Assembly: GCF_002776525.5 (NCBI RefSeq)
Contig: NC_045435.1
Span: 128,689,339 to 128,753,338, forward strand
Source of the DNA: Piliocolobus tephrosceles
Taxonomy: Eukaryota > Chordata > Mammalia > Primates > Cercopithecidae
DNA length: 64,000 nt
Direction of reading: 5' to 3'
Part shown: piece after piece, positions 12,809-25,789 of the stretch
Layout of the letters: every line of letters starts with the position of its first letter
Numbering within the stretch: position 1 is the stretch's first letter
Notes under the pieces: model-generated
Databases searched by the model: none
Told to the model about the DNA's origin: nothing
The model's input: the letters and a program-made list of their open reading frames with translations, nothing else
Position numbers and translations under genes: made by a program

Positions 12809-15033
12809 GGATATTCTAAAAAGTGTTTCCAAATGTCCTTTCTCAGATTCCACAGAAACAGTGATTTCAAACTACTCAATCCAAAGAATGTTTTAACACT
12901 ATGAGATGAATAGAAACATCACAAAGTGTTGTGCAGAAAGCTTCTCTTCGATTTTCGATGGAAGACATTTCCTTGCCTCACACAGGCCTCCGGTCACCAC
13001 TTACTATCCTTTCGCAGAAACCTCAAAGATCGACTTTCAAACTCGGAAATGTAGCATAAGCTTTCACCCTCTGAAAAGATTGGACATGTCAGAGAGCCAT
13101 TTCTTCGAGTGCTTCATTCTGTTTATTATTGGATGACATTTCCCTTTTTGCCATATTTTTCAACGTGCTCCAAATATCACTCTATTGGTTTTACAGGAAC
13201 AGTGTTCAAACTGTGCCTTATGAGAAGAAAGTTATAAATCCTTGAGTGGAATACGCACATCACCATGCAGTTTCTCAGAAAGCTTTTCTCCAGTTCTTAT
13301 CTGACTATATTTCCTCTTTGACTATAGGCCCTAATGTAATCTCAAATATCCCTTTGCGAATCTATTCAGGAGGGAGTTTCCAAGCTGCGTAATGTAAAGA
13401 GAGCTTCCTCTATGTGAGATGAATAAACATAGCAAAAAGCAGATTCACAGAAAGCTTCTTTCCAGTTTTTATCTGAAGATTTTTCCTTTTTCACCAGAAT
13501 CCAGAATGTACTCCCGAAGGTCCCTTCGTGGATCCGTCCTTGACATATTCAAGCTGCGTAATGTAAAGAAACATTTACCTATGTGATATGATTACACATA
13601 TCACAGAGTAGTTTCCTAGAAAGCTTCTTTCCAGTTTTTTTTCTGAGGCTATTTCCCTTTTCACCATCGGCATCAACATGCTCATGAATATCACTTGGTA
13701 CCTTTTTCTCTGAAACGGTTTCCCCGACACTGTATGGGAAGGGAGGTATAACACTGTGACTAGAATGTACACGTCAGTAAGCAGTTCCTCAGAAACTTTC
13801 TCTCCAGTTACAGTTTGAACGTATTTACTTTTTCACCTTATGCCTCAAAGTGCTCCCGAATATCTCATCACACAGTAAACATACACAGACCTAAAAACTG
13901 CTCCATGAAAAGAGAGGCTTATCTGAGTGAGAGGAGTTAAGACGACAAAGAGCAGTTTCACAGAAAGCTTCCTTCTGGATTTTCCCTGAGGATATTTCTT
14001 TCTCCATATTCTAAGGATTGTTCCCAAATATCCTTCCTCAGATTCCACAAAAACAGTGATTTCAAGCTGCTCAATCCAAAGAATGGTTTAACTCTAGGAG
14101 ACGAATACAGCCATTGCAAAGCAGTTGCTCAGAAAGTTTATCTGCAAGTTTCATCGGAAGACGTTTCCTTGCTCACCACCAGCCCCTGGACGACATTAAA
14201 TATCCCTTCACAGATTCTAAAAAGACAGAGTTTCGAAACTGGGCAACATAGAGTAAGCATTAACTCTGTGAAGTGAATGCACATATCAGAGAGCAGATTT
14301 TTGGAACGCTTCATCCTCGATTTTATTTCAGGATATTTCACTATTTGTCGTAGTCCTCAATGCATTCTGAAATATCACTTTTTTGGTTTCAAAGGAACAG
14401 TGTCCAAACACTGCCTTGTGAGAAAAGAGGTATAACTCCCCAAGTGGAATGCATACATCACAAAGTAGCTTCTCAGAAAGCTTCTATCCAGTTTTTATCT
14501 GAAGATATCTCCTCTTTCACCATAGGCCTAAATGTGCTCCCGAATGTCCATTCACGGATCTCTGCATGACGGAGTTTCCAAATGGTGTAATGTAATTAAA
14601 GTTTTAACTATGCGAGATGAATAAGTATATCTAACATAAAGCAGTTTCACAGAAATCTTGTTTCCAGTTTTTGTCTGAAAATATTTCCTTTTTCACCATA
14701 GTCATCACTATACTCCCGAATATGTCTTGGTAGCTTTTTCTCCAAAAGGGATTCTGGAATCCTGTAGGAGAAGAAAGGTATATTTCTGTGAGTGGAATGC
14801 ACACGTAACAAAGCAGCTTCTCAGAAAGCTTCTCTCCAGTTTCTATCTGAAGATGTTTCCTTTCTCACTGTAAGTCTAAAAGCACTCCTGAATATCCCTT
14901 CACAGATTTAACATAAACAGTGTCATGATACAGCTCAAAGAGAAGCTTAATTGTGTGAGCAGAATTCACGTGACACAGAGCAATTTCACAGAAAGATTCC
15001 TTCTGTTTTCTTTCTGAGGTTATTTCTTTTTCA
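12809..15033 (-). repeat. Alphoid HOR unit 5 (13-mer, 2225 bp)
   Basis: All thirteen monomer types in order and of normal length; no insertion or large deletion seen. Confidence 0.88.
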
Positions 15034-15913
15034 GGATATTCTAAGGAGGATTTCCAAATGTCCTTTCTCAGAGTCCAGAAAAGAGTGATTTGAAACTGCT
15101 CAGTCCAAAGAATGATGTAACTCCATCAGATGAATACAAACATCACAACAGTGTTGCGCAGAAGGCTTCTCTCCAATTTTCGATGGAAGGACATTTCATT
15201 GCTCGTCACAGGCCCCCAGTTGCCACTTACTCTCCCTTCACAGAAACCTCAAAGACCGATGTGTGTTTTCTGAGATGTACGGTGAAAGAGGAGATATCTT
15301 CAGATAAAAACTGGATAGAAGCTTTCTGAGAAGCTACTTTGTGATGTACATGTCTTTCTTCCTCGATTTTATTTTAGAAGATATCTCCTCTTCCACCATA
15401 GGCCTGAATGTGCTCCCGAATGTCCCTTCACAGATCTCTGCATGACTGAGTTTCCAAACTGCGTAATATAATTAAAGATTTAACTATATGAGATGAATAA
15501 ATATATCTAACACAGAGCAGTTTCACGAAATCTTCGTTCCAGGTTTTGTCTGAGGATATTTTCTTGTTCACCATAGTCGTCACTATACTCACGAACATCT
15601 CCTGGTAGCTTTTTCTCCAAAAGGGATTAAGGAATCCTCTAGGAGAAGAAAGGTATATTTCTGTGAGTGGAATGCACACGTCACAAAGCAGCTCCTCGGG
15701 AAGCTTCTCTGCAGTTTCTATCTGAAGATGTTTCCTTTCTCACCGTAAGCCTTAAAGCGCTCCTGAATATCCCTTAACAGACTAAAGAAAAACATTGTTA
15801 TGATACAGCTCAATGAAAAGAGAAGCTTAACTGTGTGAGCAGAATTCACCTGACACAGAGCAGTTTCACAGAAAGTTTCCTTCTGGTTTCTTTCTGAGGT
15901 TCTTTCTTTTTCA
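15034..15913 (-). repeat. Alphoid HOR unit 6 (rearranged, 880 bp)
   Basis: M1 and part of M2 are followed at about 15,258 by a short foreign junction, an inverted piece of M10/M11 (15,279-15,350), a fragment of M9/M10 (cttcctcgattttatttt), and then M11-M13. About eight monomers are missing relative to the 13-mer, so this is a deletion combined with a local inversion. Confidence 0.8.
15279..15350 (+). other. Inverted alphoid fragment inside the array
   Basis: This stretch reads as the reverse complement of the M10/M11 junction found elsewhere (tacatcacaaagtag, tctcagaaagcttctatcc, gaagatatctcctctttcac). It is the only alphoid piece I saw in opposite orientation. Its end 15,282-15,301 pairs with 15,377-15,396 (gaagatatctcctcttccac) as an inverted repeat with one mismatch in 20. 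A fold-back or template-switch event is a plausible cause. Confidence 0.8.
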
Positions 15914-18136
15914 GGATATTCTAAGGAGGATTTCCAAATGTCCTTTCTCAGATTCCACAGAAACGGTGATTTCAAACTAGTCAATCCAAGGAATGATTTA
16001 ATGCTATGAGCTGAATGCAAACATCACAAAAGTGTTGCGTAGAAAGCTTCTCTCCGATTTTAGATGGAAGAGATTTCTTTGCCTCACACAGGTCTCCAGT
16101 CACCACTTATTATACCTTCGCAGAACCATGAAAGAACGACTTTCAAACTGGGAAATGCAGAGCAAGCTTTAACGCTGTGAAAAGAATGGACATGTGAGAC
16201 AGCAGTTTCTCTGACATCTTCTTTCTGTTTTTTATTGGACGACATTTGACTTTTTGCCATAGTATTCAATGTGCTCCGAATATCACTCTTTTGGTTTTAC
16301 AGGAACAGTTTTCAAACTGTGTCTTATGAGAAGAAAGTTATAACACCCAGAGTGGAATGCGCACATCACCAAGCAGTTTCTCAGAAAGCTACTCTCCAGT
16401 TTCTATCTGACTATATTTCCTATTTCACCATAGGTACGAATTTGATCGCAAATATTCCTTCGCGGATCCATCCAAGAGGGAATTTTCAAGCTGCATAATG
16501 TAAAGAAAGCTTCATCTATGTGAGATGAATAAACATAGCAAAAAGCAGATTCACAAAAAGCTTCTTTCCAGTTTTTATCTGAAGATATTTCCTTTCTCAC
16601 CATAGTCCAGAATGTGCTCCCAAAAGTTCCTTCGTGCATCCATCCATGACGATATCCAAGCTGCGTAATGTAAAGAAAGCTTTATCTATGTGAGATGATT
16701 ACTCATATCATGGAGTAGTTTCCTAAAAATCTTCTTTCCAGTTTTTCTCTGAGGCTATTTCCCTTTTCACCATCGGCATCAACATGCTCATGAATATCAC
16801 TTGGAACCTGTTTCTCCAAAAGAGTTTCCCCAACGCTGTATGAGAAGTGAGGGATAACACTGTGATTGGAATGCACACGTCACAAAGCAGTTCCTCGGAA
16901 AGCTTCTCTCCAGTTTCGATCTGAACATATTTCCTTTTACACCATTAGCCTCAAAGTGTTCCCAAATGTCCCATCACACGCTAAACATACACAGGGCAGG
17001 AAAACTGCTCAATGAAAAGAGAGGCTTATCTGAATGAGAGGAATTAAGACGACACAGAGCAGTTTCACAGAAAACTTCCTTGCAGATTTTAACTGAGGAT
17101 ATTTCTTTCTCCATATTCTATGGATCGTTCCCAAATGTCCTTCTGCAGATTCCACAAAAATAGTGATTTAAAGCTGCTTGATCCAAAGAATGGTTTAACT
17201 CAATGAGATGAATACAAACATCGCAAAGCAGTTGCTCAGAACGTTTCTCTGCATGTTTTAACGGAATGCTTTTCCTCACTCAACAAAAGCATCCAGGCAT
17301 CACAAAATATCCTTTCCCAGATTTTTCAAAGACAGAGATTCGAAACTGGGCAACATAGAGTAAGCATTAACTCTGTGAAGTTAATGCACATATCAGAGCA
17401 GATTCTTTGAATGCTCCTTACTTGATTTTTTTTCAGTATATTTCACTATTCGCCATAGTCATCAATGCGTTCCAAAGAATCACTTTTTCGGTTTCAGAGG
17501 AACAGTGTTGAAACACTGCCTTGTGAGAAAAGAGGTATAATTCCCTGAGTGGAATGCATACATAACAAAGTTGTTTCTCAGAAAGCTTCTATCCAGTTTT
17601 TATCTGAAGATATCTCTTCTTTCACCAAAGGCCTGAATGTGCTCCTGAATGTCCCTTCACGGATCTGTGCCTGACGGAGTTTCCATACTGCGTAATATAA
17701 TTAAAGTTTTAAGTATGCGAGATGAATAAATATATCTAACACAAAGCAGTTTCACAGAAATCTTCTTTCCAGTTTTTGTCTGAAGATATTTAATTTTTCA
17801 CCTCAGTCAACTCCGGAATATCTCTTGGTAGCTTTTTCTCTGAAAGGGATTCCGGAAACCTCTAGGAGAAGAAAGCTATATTTCTGTGAGTGGAATGCAC
17901 ACAACACAAAGCAGCTCCTCAGAAAGCTTCTCTCCAGTTTATATCTGAAAACGTTTTCTTTCTCACCATAAGCCTCAAAGCCCTCCAGAATATCCCTTCA
18001 CAGACTAAACAAAAACAGTGTTATGACACACCCCAATGAAAAGAGAAGCTTAACTTTTTGAGCAAACCTCATGTGACACAGAGCAGTTTCACAGAAAGCT
18101 TCCTCTTGGTTTCTCTCTGAGGTTATTTCTTTCTCC
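15914..18136 (-). repeat. Alphoid HOR unit 7 (13-mer, 2223 bp)
   Basis: Full M1-M13 series. Its M12 has a short deletion (taatttttcacctcagtcaa at about 17,791) also present in unit 11 (25,446), marking the two as close relatives. Confidence 0.85.
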
Positions 18137-19115
18137 GCATATTCTAAAAGGCGTTTCCAAATGTCCTTTCTCAGATTATACAGAAAAAGTGATTTCAAAC
18201 TGCTCAATCCAAGGAATGATTTAATGCTATGGGATGATTACAAACATCACAAAAGTGTTGCACAGAAAGCTTGTCTCCGATTTTGAATGGAAGATATTTC
18301 CTAGCCTCACACAGGCCTCCCATCACCACTTACTATCCCTTCACACAAAAACCTCAAAGAATGACTTTCAAACTGGGAAATGTAGAGTAAGCTTTAACCC
18401 TGTGAAAAGAATGGACATGTCAGAGAGCAGTTTCTTCGAGTGATTCCTTCGATTTTTTATTGGATGACATTTCAGTTTTTACCATAGTCTTCAATGCGCT
18501 CCGAATATCACTCTTTTGGTTTTACAGGAACAGTGTTCAAACTATGCTTTATGAGAAGAAACTTCATGGATCCGTCCATGACAGTTTCCAAACTGCGTAA
18601 TATAAAGAAAGCTTTATCTATGTGAGATGATTACACATATCACAGAGTAGTTTCCTAGAAAGCTTCTTTCCAGTTTTTGTCTGAGGCTATTTCCCTTTAC
18701 ACCATCAGCATCAACATGCTCCCGAATGTCACTTGGTACCTGTTTCACCAAAAGGGTTTCCCCGACGCTGTATGAGAAGAGAAGTATAACACTGTGACTG
18801 GAATGCACACATCACAACGCAGTTCCTCAGAAAGTTTCTCTCCAGTTTCGGTCTGGACATATTGCCTTTTTCACTGTTAGCTTCAAAGTGCTCCCGAATA
18901 TCCCATCATATCCCGAATATCCCATTAAAGACGTTTCCTTTCTCACCGTAAGCCTCAAAGGGTTCCAGAATAACCCTTTGCAGTCTAAACAAAAACAGTG
19001 TTATGATACTGCTCTATGAAAAGAGAAGGATAACGGTGTGAGCAGAATTCACATGACACAGGGCAGTTTCACAGAAAGCTTCCTTCTCGTTTTCTCTGAG
19101 GTTACTTCTTTTTCA
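18137..19115 (-). repeat. Alphoid HOR unit 8 (rearranged, 979 bp)
   Basis: M1, M2 and the start of M3 are followed by a jump at about 18,560 (gagaagaaacttcatggatc) that removes about two monomers and lands in M5. M6 and part of M7 follow. At 18,892-18,925 a 15-bp stretch (tcccgaatatcccat) is repeated at a 19-bp spacing, after which the sequence jumps into M13. The 18,560 junction recurs at about 26,140. Confidence 0.82.
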
Positions 19116-21340
19116 GGATATTCTAAAGAGCGTTTCCAGATGTCCTTTCTCAGATTCCACAGAAACAGTGATTTCAAACTGCTCAATCCAAAGAATCATA
19201 TAACGCTATGAGATGAATACAAACATCACAAAAGAGTTGAACGGAAAGATTCTCTCCGATTTTCGATGGAACACATTTCCTTGCTTGACACAGGATTCCG
19301 GTTGCCACTTACTATCCCTTCGTAGGAACCTCAAACACCATATTTCAAACTGGGGAATGTAGAGAAAGCTTTAACACTGTGAAATGAATGGACATGTCAG
19401 AGAGCAACTTTTTCCAGTGCTTCTTTCTGTTTTTTATTGGGCAACATTTGACTTTTTGCCGTAGTCTTCAATGTGCTGGGAATATCACTCTTTGGTTTTA
19501 CAGGAATAGAGATCAAACTGTGCTTATGAGAAGAAAGTTATAGCTGCCTGAGTGGAATGCACAAATCACCAAGCAGATTCTAAGAAAACTTCTCTCCAGT
19601 TTTTATCTGACTGTATTTGCTATTTCACTGTAGGCCTGAATGTGATCCTAAATATCCCATTGCAGATACATCCACGAGGGATTTTCCAAGCTGTGCAATG
19701 TAAAGAAAGCTTCAGGTATGTGAGATGGTTAAACATAGCCAAAAGCAGATTTACAGAAACCTTCTTTCCAGTTTTTTTCTGAAGATATTTCCATTTTCCC
19801 CATAGTCCTCAATGTGTTCTAAAAGGTCCCTTCGTGGATCCGTCCATGACAGTCTACAAGGTGCTTAATGTAAAGAAAGCTTTATATATGTGAGATGATT
19901 ACACATATCACAGAGTAGTTTCCTGGAAACCTTTCCAGTTTTTGTCTGAGGCTGTTTCCCTTTTCACCATTGGAATCAACTTGCTCCCGAATATCACTTG
20001 CTACCTGTTTCTCCAACAGGGATTCCCCGACACTGTATGAGAAGAGAGGTATAACACTGTGACTGGAATGCACACGTCACAAAGCAGTTCCTCTGAAAGC
20101 TTCTTTCCACTTTCGGTCTGAACATATTTCCTTTTTCACTGTTAGCCTCCAAGTGCTCCCGAATATCCCATCACACGCTAAACATACACAGGGCTAGAAA
20201 ACTGCTCAGTGAAAAGAGAGGCTTATATGAGTGACAGGAATTAAGACGGCACAGAGCAGTTTTACAGAAAGCTTCCTTCCAGATATTACCTGAGGATATT
20301 TCTTTCTTCATATTCTAAGGATCGTTCCCAAATGTCCTTCCTCAGATTCCACAAAAAAAAGTGATTTCAAGCTGCTCAATCCGAAGAATGGTTTAATGCT
20401 ATGAGAAGAATACACACATCACAAAGCAGGTGCTCAGAACTTTTCTGTGCAGTTTTCATCAGAACACGTTTACTCACTCAACACAAGCCATCTAGCGTCA
20501 CTAAATATCCCTTCACAGATCCTTCAAAGACAGAGTTTGGAAACTGGGCAACATAGAGTAAGCATTAACCCTGTGAAGTGAAGGCACATATCAGAGAGGA
20601 GATTTTTGCAACACTTCTTACTCCATTTTATTTCAATATATTTTACTAGTCGCCATAGACCTCAATGCATTCCAAAATATCACATTTTCGGTTTCTCAGG
20701 AACAGTGTTCAAACGCTGCCTTGTGAGAAGAGAGGTATAACTCCCTGAGTGGAATACATACATCACAAAGTAGTTTCTCAGAAAGCTTCTATGCAATTTT
20801 ATCTGAAGATTTATCCTCTTTCACCATTGGCCTCAATGTCCTCCTTAATGTTCCTTCGTGTATCCTTGCATGACAGATTTTTCGAAGCATAATAAAAGAA
20901 AAGTTTTAACTATGCAAGAGGATTTAATATGTCTAAAACAAAGCAGTTTCACAGAAGTCTTCCTTCCAGTTATTGTCTGAGGATATTTCCTTTTTCACCA
21001 TATCCCTCCCTATACCCCCAAATGTCTTTTGGTAGCTCTTTCTCCAAAAGGGATTCTGGAATCCTCTAAGGGAACAAAGGTATATTACTGTGAGTGGAAT
21101 GCACACATCACAAAGCAGCTCCTCAGAAAGCTTCTTTCCAGTTTCTGTCTGAAGACGTTTCATTTCTCACCATCAGCCTCAAAGCGCTCCTGAATGTACT
21201 TTCACAGACTAAACATAAACAGTGTTATAATACTGCTCAATAAAAATAGTAGATCAACGGTGTCAGTGGAATTCTCGTGAGACAGAGCAGTTTCACAGAA
21301 AGCTTCCTTCTGGTTTCTGTCTGAGGTTTTATCTTTTTCC
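19116..21340 (-). repeat. Alphoid HOR unit 9 (13-mer, 2225 bp)
   Basis: Complete series. M1-M3 carry private variants (gaatcatataacgctatgag, cacaggattccggttgcc) shared with the unit starting at 45,109. Confidence 0.85.
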
Positions 21341-23569
21341 GGATATTCTAAAGAGCGTTTCCAAATGTCCTTTCTCAGGTATAACAGAAACAGTGATTTA
21401 AACTGCTCAATCCAAATAATGATTTAACTCTATGAGATGAATAGAAACATCACAAAAAAGTTGCACAGAAAGTTTCTCTCCGATTTTAGATGGAAGACAT
21501 TTCCTTGCTCGACACAGGCCTCCAGTTGCCACTTACTATCCTTTCGCAGAACGCTGAAAGACCGACTTTCAAGCTGGGAAATGTAGAGGAAGCTTTAACC
21601 CTGTGAACATAATGGACATGTCAGAGAGCAGTTTCTTCGAGTGCTTCTTTCTCTTTTTTATTGGACAATATTTCACTTTTTGCTGTAGTCTTCAATGGGC
21701 TCTGAATACCACTCTTTTGGTTTTACAGGAACAGTGTTCAAACTGTGCCTTATGAGAAGAAAGTTATAACTCCCTGACGGGAATTCTCACATCATGAAGC
21801 AATTTCTCAGAAAGCTTTTTTCCAGTTTTTATCTCACTATATTTCCTAATTCACCATAGACTCCAATGTGAGCCCAAATATCCTTTCATGGATCCATTCA
21901 TGAGGGAGTTTCCAAGGTGCGTAATGTAAAGAAAGCTTCATTCTGTGAGATGAATAAACACAGAAAAAAAGCAGATTCACAGAAAGCTTCTTTCCAGTTT
22001 TTATCTGAAGATATTTACTTTTTCACCATAGTCCTGAATGTGCTCCCCAAGGTCCCTTCGTGGATCTGTCCATGAGAGTTCCCAAGGTGCATAATGTAAA
22101 GAAAGCTTTACTATGTGAGATATTTACACATATCACAGAGTAGCTTCCTAGAAAGCTTCTTTCCAGTTTTTGTCTGAGGCTATTTCTCTTTTCACCATCA
22201 GCATCAACATGCTCTCAAATATCACTTGGTACCTGTTTCTCCAAAAGAGTTTCCCCCACGCTGTAAGAGAAGAGAGGTATAACACTGTGAGTGGAATGCA
22301 CTCGTCACAAATCATTTCCTTGGAAAGCTTCCCTCCAGTTTCGGTCTGAACATATTTCCTTTTTCACCATAAGCCTCAAAGTGCTCCTGAATATCCCATC
22401 ACACGCTAAACACACACAGGGTTAGAAAACTGCTCAATGAAAAGAGAGGCTTAACTGAGCGAGTGGAATTAAGATGACACAGGGGAGTTTGACAGAAAGA
22501 TTGTAATGGATTTTTCCTGAGGATATTTCTTTCTCCATATTCTAAGGTTCGTTCCCAAATGTCCTTCCTGAAATGCCACAAAAACAATGAATTCAAGCTG
22601 CTCAATCCAAAGAATGGTTTACCTCTTTGAGACAAATACACACATCACAAAGCAGTTGCTCAGAAAGTTTCTTGGCAAGTTTCATCGGAAGACGTTACCT
22701 TGCTCACCACAAGCCTCCAGGCGTCACTAAATATCCGTTCACAAATTATTCAAAGACAGAGTTTCGAAACTGGACAACGTATAGTAAGGATTAACACTGG
22801 GAAATGAATGCACACATCAGAGAGCAGATTCTTGGAACGCTTCTACCTTGATTTTATTTCAGTATATTTCACTATTCGCCATAGTCCTCAATGTGAACCA
22901 AAATATCAGTTTTTTGGTTTCACAGGTACAGTGTTCAAACACTGCCTTGTGAGAAAAGAGGCATAACACCCAGAGTGAAATGCATACATCACAAAGTAGT
23001 TTCACAGAAAGCTTCTATACAGGTTTTATCTGAAGATATCTCCTCTTTTACCATAGGCATGAATGTGTTCCTGTATGTCCCTTCACGGGTCCGTGCATGA
23101 CAGAGTTTCCAAACTGCATAGTATAAGAAAAGTTTTAACTATGTGAGATGAATAAATATATCTAACAGAAAGCAGTTTCACAGAAATCTTCTTTCCAGTT
23201 TTTCTCTGAGGATATTTCCTTTTTCACCCTAGCCCTCCCTATACTCCTGAATATCTCCTGGTAGCATTTCCTCCAAAAGGGATTCCAGAATCCTCTATGA
23301 GAAAAAAGGTATATTTCAGTGAGTTGAATGCACACGTCACAAAGCAGCTCCTCAGAAAGCTTCTCTCCAGTTTCTAACTGAAGACATTTCCTTTCTCACT
23401 GTAAGCCTCAAAGCCCTCCAGAATATCAATTCGCAGACTAAACAAAAACAGTGTTATGATACAGCTCAATGAAAAGAGAGGCTTACCTGTGTGAGTGGAA
23501 TTCACGTGACACAGAGCAGTTTCACGGAAACCATCCTTCTGCTTACTCTCTGAGATTATTTCTTTTTCA
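21341..23569 (-). repeat. Alphoid HOR unit 10 (13-mer, 2229 bp)
   Basis: All thirteen monomer tags in order, normal length, no insertion seen. Confidence 0.87.
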
Positions 23570-25789
23570 GAATGTTCTAAAAAGTGTTTCCAAATGTCCT
23601 TTCTCAGATTCCAGAGAAACAGTGATTTCAAACTGCTTAATCCAAAGAATGGTTTAACACTATGAGATGAATAAAAACATTAGAAAAGAGTTGCGCAGAA
23701 AGCTTCTCTCTGATTTTCAATGAAAGACATTTCCTTGCCTCACACAGGCCTCCGTTCGCCACTTATTATCCCTTCGCAGAACACTCAAAGAACGACTTTA
23801 AAACTGGAAAATGTAGAGTAAACTTTAACCCTGTGAAAAGAATGGGCACGTCAGAGAGCAGTTTCTTCAACTGCTTCTTTCTATTTTTTATTGGACGACA
23901 TTTCACTTTTTGCCCTTGTCAACTATGTGCTCTGAATATCACTCTATTGGTTTTATAGGAACAGTGTTCAAACTGTGCCTTATGAGAAGAAAGTTATGAC
24001 TCCCTGAGTTGAACACTCACATCACCAAGCAGTTTCTCAGAGAACTTCTCTCCATTTTTTATCTGACTACATTTCCTATTTCACCATACGTCCATAGATG
24101 ATCCCAAATATCCCTTCACGATTCCACCCATGAGGGAGTTTCCAAGCTGTGTAATGTAAAGAAAGCTTCATCTATGTGAGATGAATAAACATAGCAAGAA
24201 GCAGATTCACAGAAAGCTTCTTTCCAGTTTTTATCTGAAGATATTTCCTTTTTCACCACAGTCCAGAATGTGCTCCCGAAGGTCCCTTCGAGGATCCAAC
24301 CATGAGAGTTTCAAACTGCGTAATGTAAAGAATGCTTTATCAGTGTGAGATGATTACACATATAACAGAGTAGTTTCCTAGAAAGCTTCTTTCCAGTTTT
24401 TGTCTGAGGCTATTTCCCTTTTCACCATCGGCATCAACATGCTCCCGAATGTCAGTTGGTACCTGTTTCTCCCAAAGAGTTTCCCCGACGCTGTATGAGA
24501 AGAGAGGTATAACAGTGTGACTGGAATGCACACGTCTCAAAGAAGTTCATCGGAAAGCTTCTCTCCAGTTTCGGTCTGAACATATGTCCTTTTTCACCGT
24601 TAGCCTCAAAGTGCTCCCGAATATCCCATCACATGCTACACATACACAGGGCTAGAAAGCTGCTCAATGAAAAGAGAGGTTTATCTGAGTGAGTGGAATT
24701 AAGATGACACACCAGTTTCACAGAAAGCTTCCTTCTGTATTTTACCTAAGGATATTTCTTTCTCTATATTGTAAGGATCATTCCCAAATATCGTTCCTCA
24801 GATTCCACAAAAACAGTGATTTCAAGCTGCTGAATCCAAAGAATGGTTTAACTCTAGGAGACAAATACAAACATCAGAAAGCAGTTGCTCAGAACAGTTC
24901 TCAGCCGGTTTCATTGGAAGGCGTTTCCTCGCTCACCACAAGCCTCCGGGCGTCACTAAATATCCCTTCACAGATTCTTCAAAGACAAAGTTTCGAAACT
25001 GGGCAACATAGAGTAAGCATTAACTCTGTGAAGTGAATGCACATATCAGAGAGCAAGTTCTTGGAAGGCTTCTTCCTCGATTTTATTTCAGTATATTTCA
25101 CTATTCGCCATAGACCTCGATGTGTTCCGAAATATCACTTTTTCGGTTTTACAGGAACAGTATCCAAACACAGCCTTCTGAGAAAAGAGGTATAACTCCC
25201 TGAGTGGAATGCATACATCACAAAGTAGTTTCTCAGAAAGCTTCTATCCAATTTTTATCTGAAGATATCTCCTCTTTCACCGTAGGCCTGAATGTCCTCC
25301 CGAATATCCCTTCACAGTTTTGTGCATGACGGAGTTTCCAAACTGCATGATATAATTAAAGTTTTAACTATGCGAAATGAATAAATATATCTAACTCAAA
25401 GCAGTTTCACAGAAATCTTCTTTCCAGTTTTTGTCTGAGGATATTTAATTTTTCACCTTAGTCAACTCCGGAATATCTCTTGGTAGCTTTTTCTCTGAAA
25501 TGGAGTCTGGAATCCTCTAGGAAAAGAAAGCTATATTTCTGTGAGTGGAATACACACGTCACAAAGTAGCTCCTCAGAAAGCTTCTCTCCAGTTTCTCTC
25601 TGAAGATGATTCCTTTCTCACAGTAAGCCTCAAAGCCCTCCAGAATATCCCTTCACAGACTAAACAAAAACCGTGTTATGATACAGCTCAATAAAAAGAG
25701 AAGCTTAACTGTGTGAGCGGAATTCACGTGACATAGGGCAGTTTCACAGAAATCTTCCTTCTGGTTTATATCTGAGGTTATTTCTTTTT
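23570..25789 (-). repeat. Alphoid HOR unit 11 (13-mer, 2220 bp)
   Basis: Complete series. M12 carries the short taatttttcaccttagtcaa deletion at 25,446 shared with unit 7. Confidence 0.86.

Noticed and set aside
12670..12879. Repeated small open frames of 60-105 codons throughout the alphoid DNA, e.g. the M1/M13 frame containing SSLKSLFLWNLRKDIWK.
   Set aside because: They are satellite sequence read in frame: the 171-bp monomer is 57 codons, so open stretches carry over and recur in every unit. No start context, codon signal or domain supports genes.
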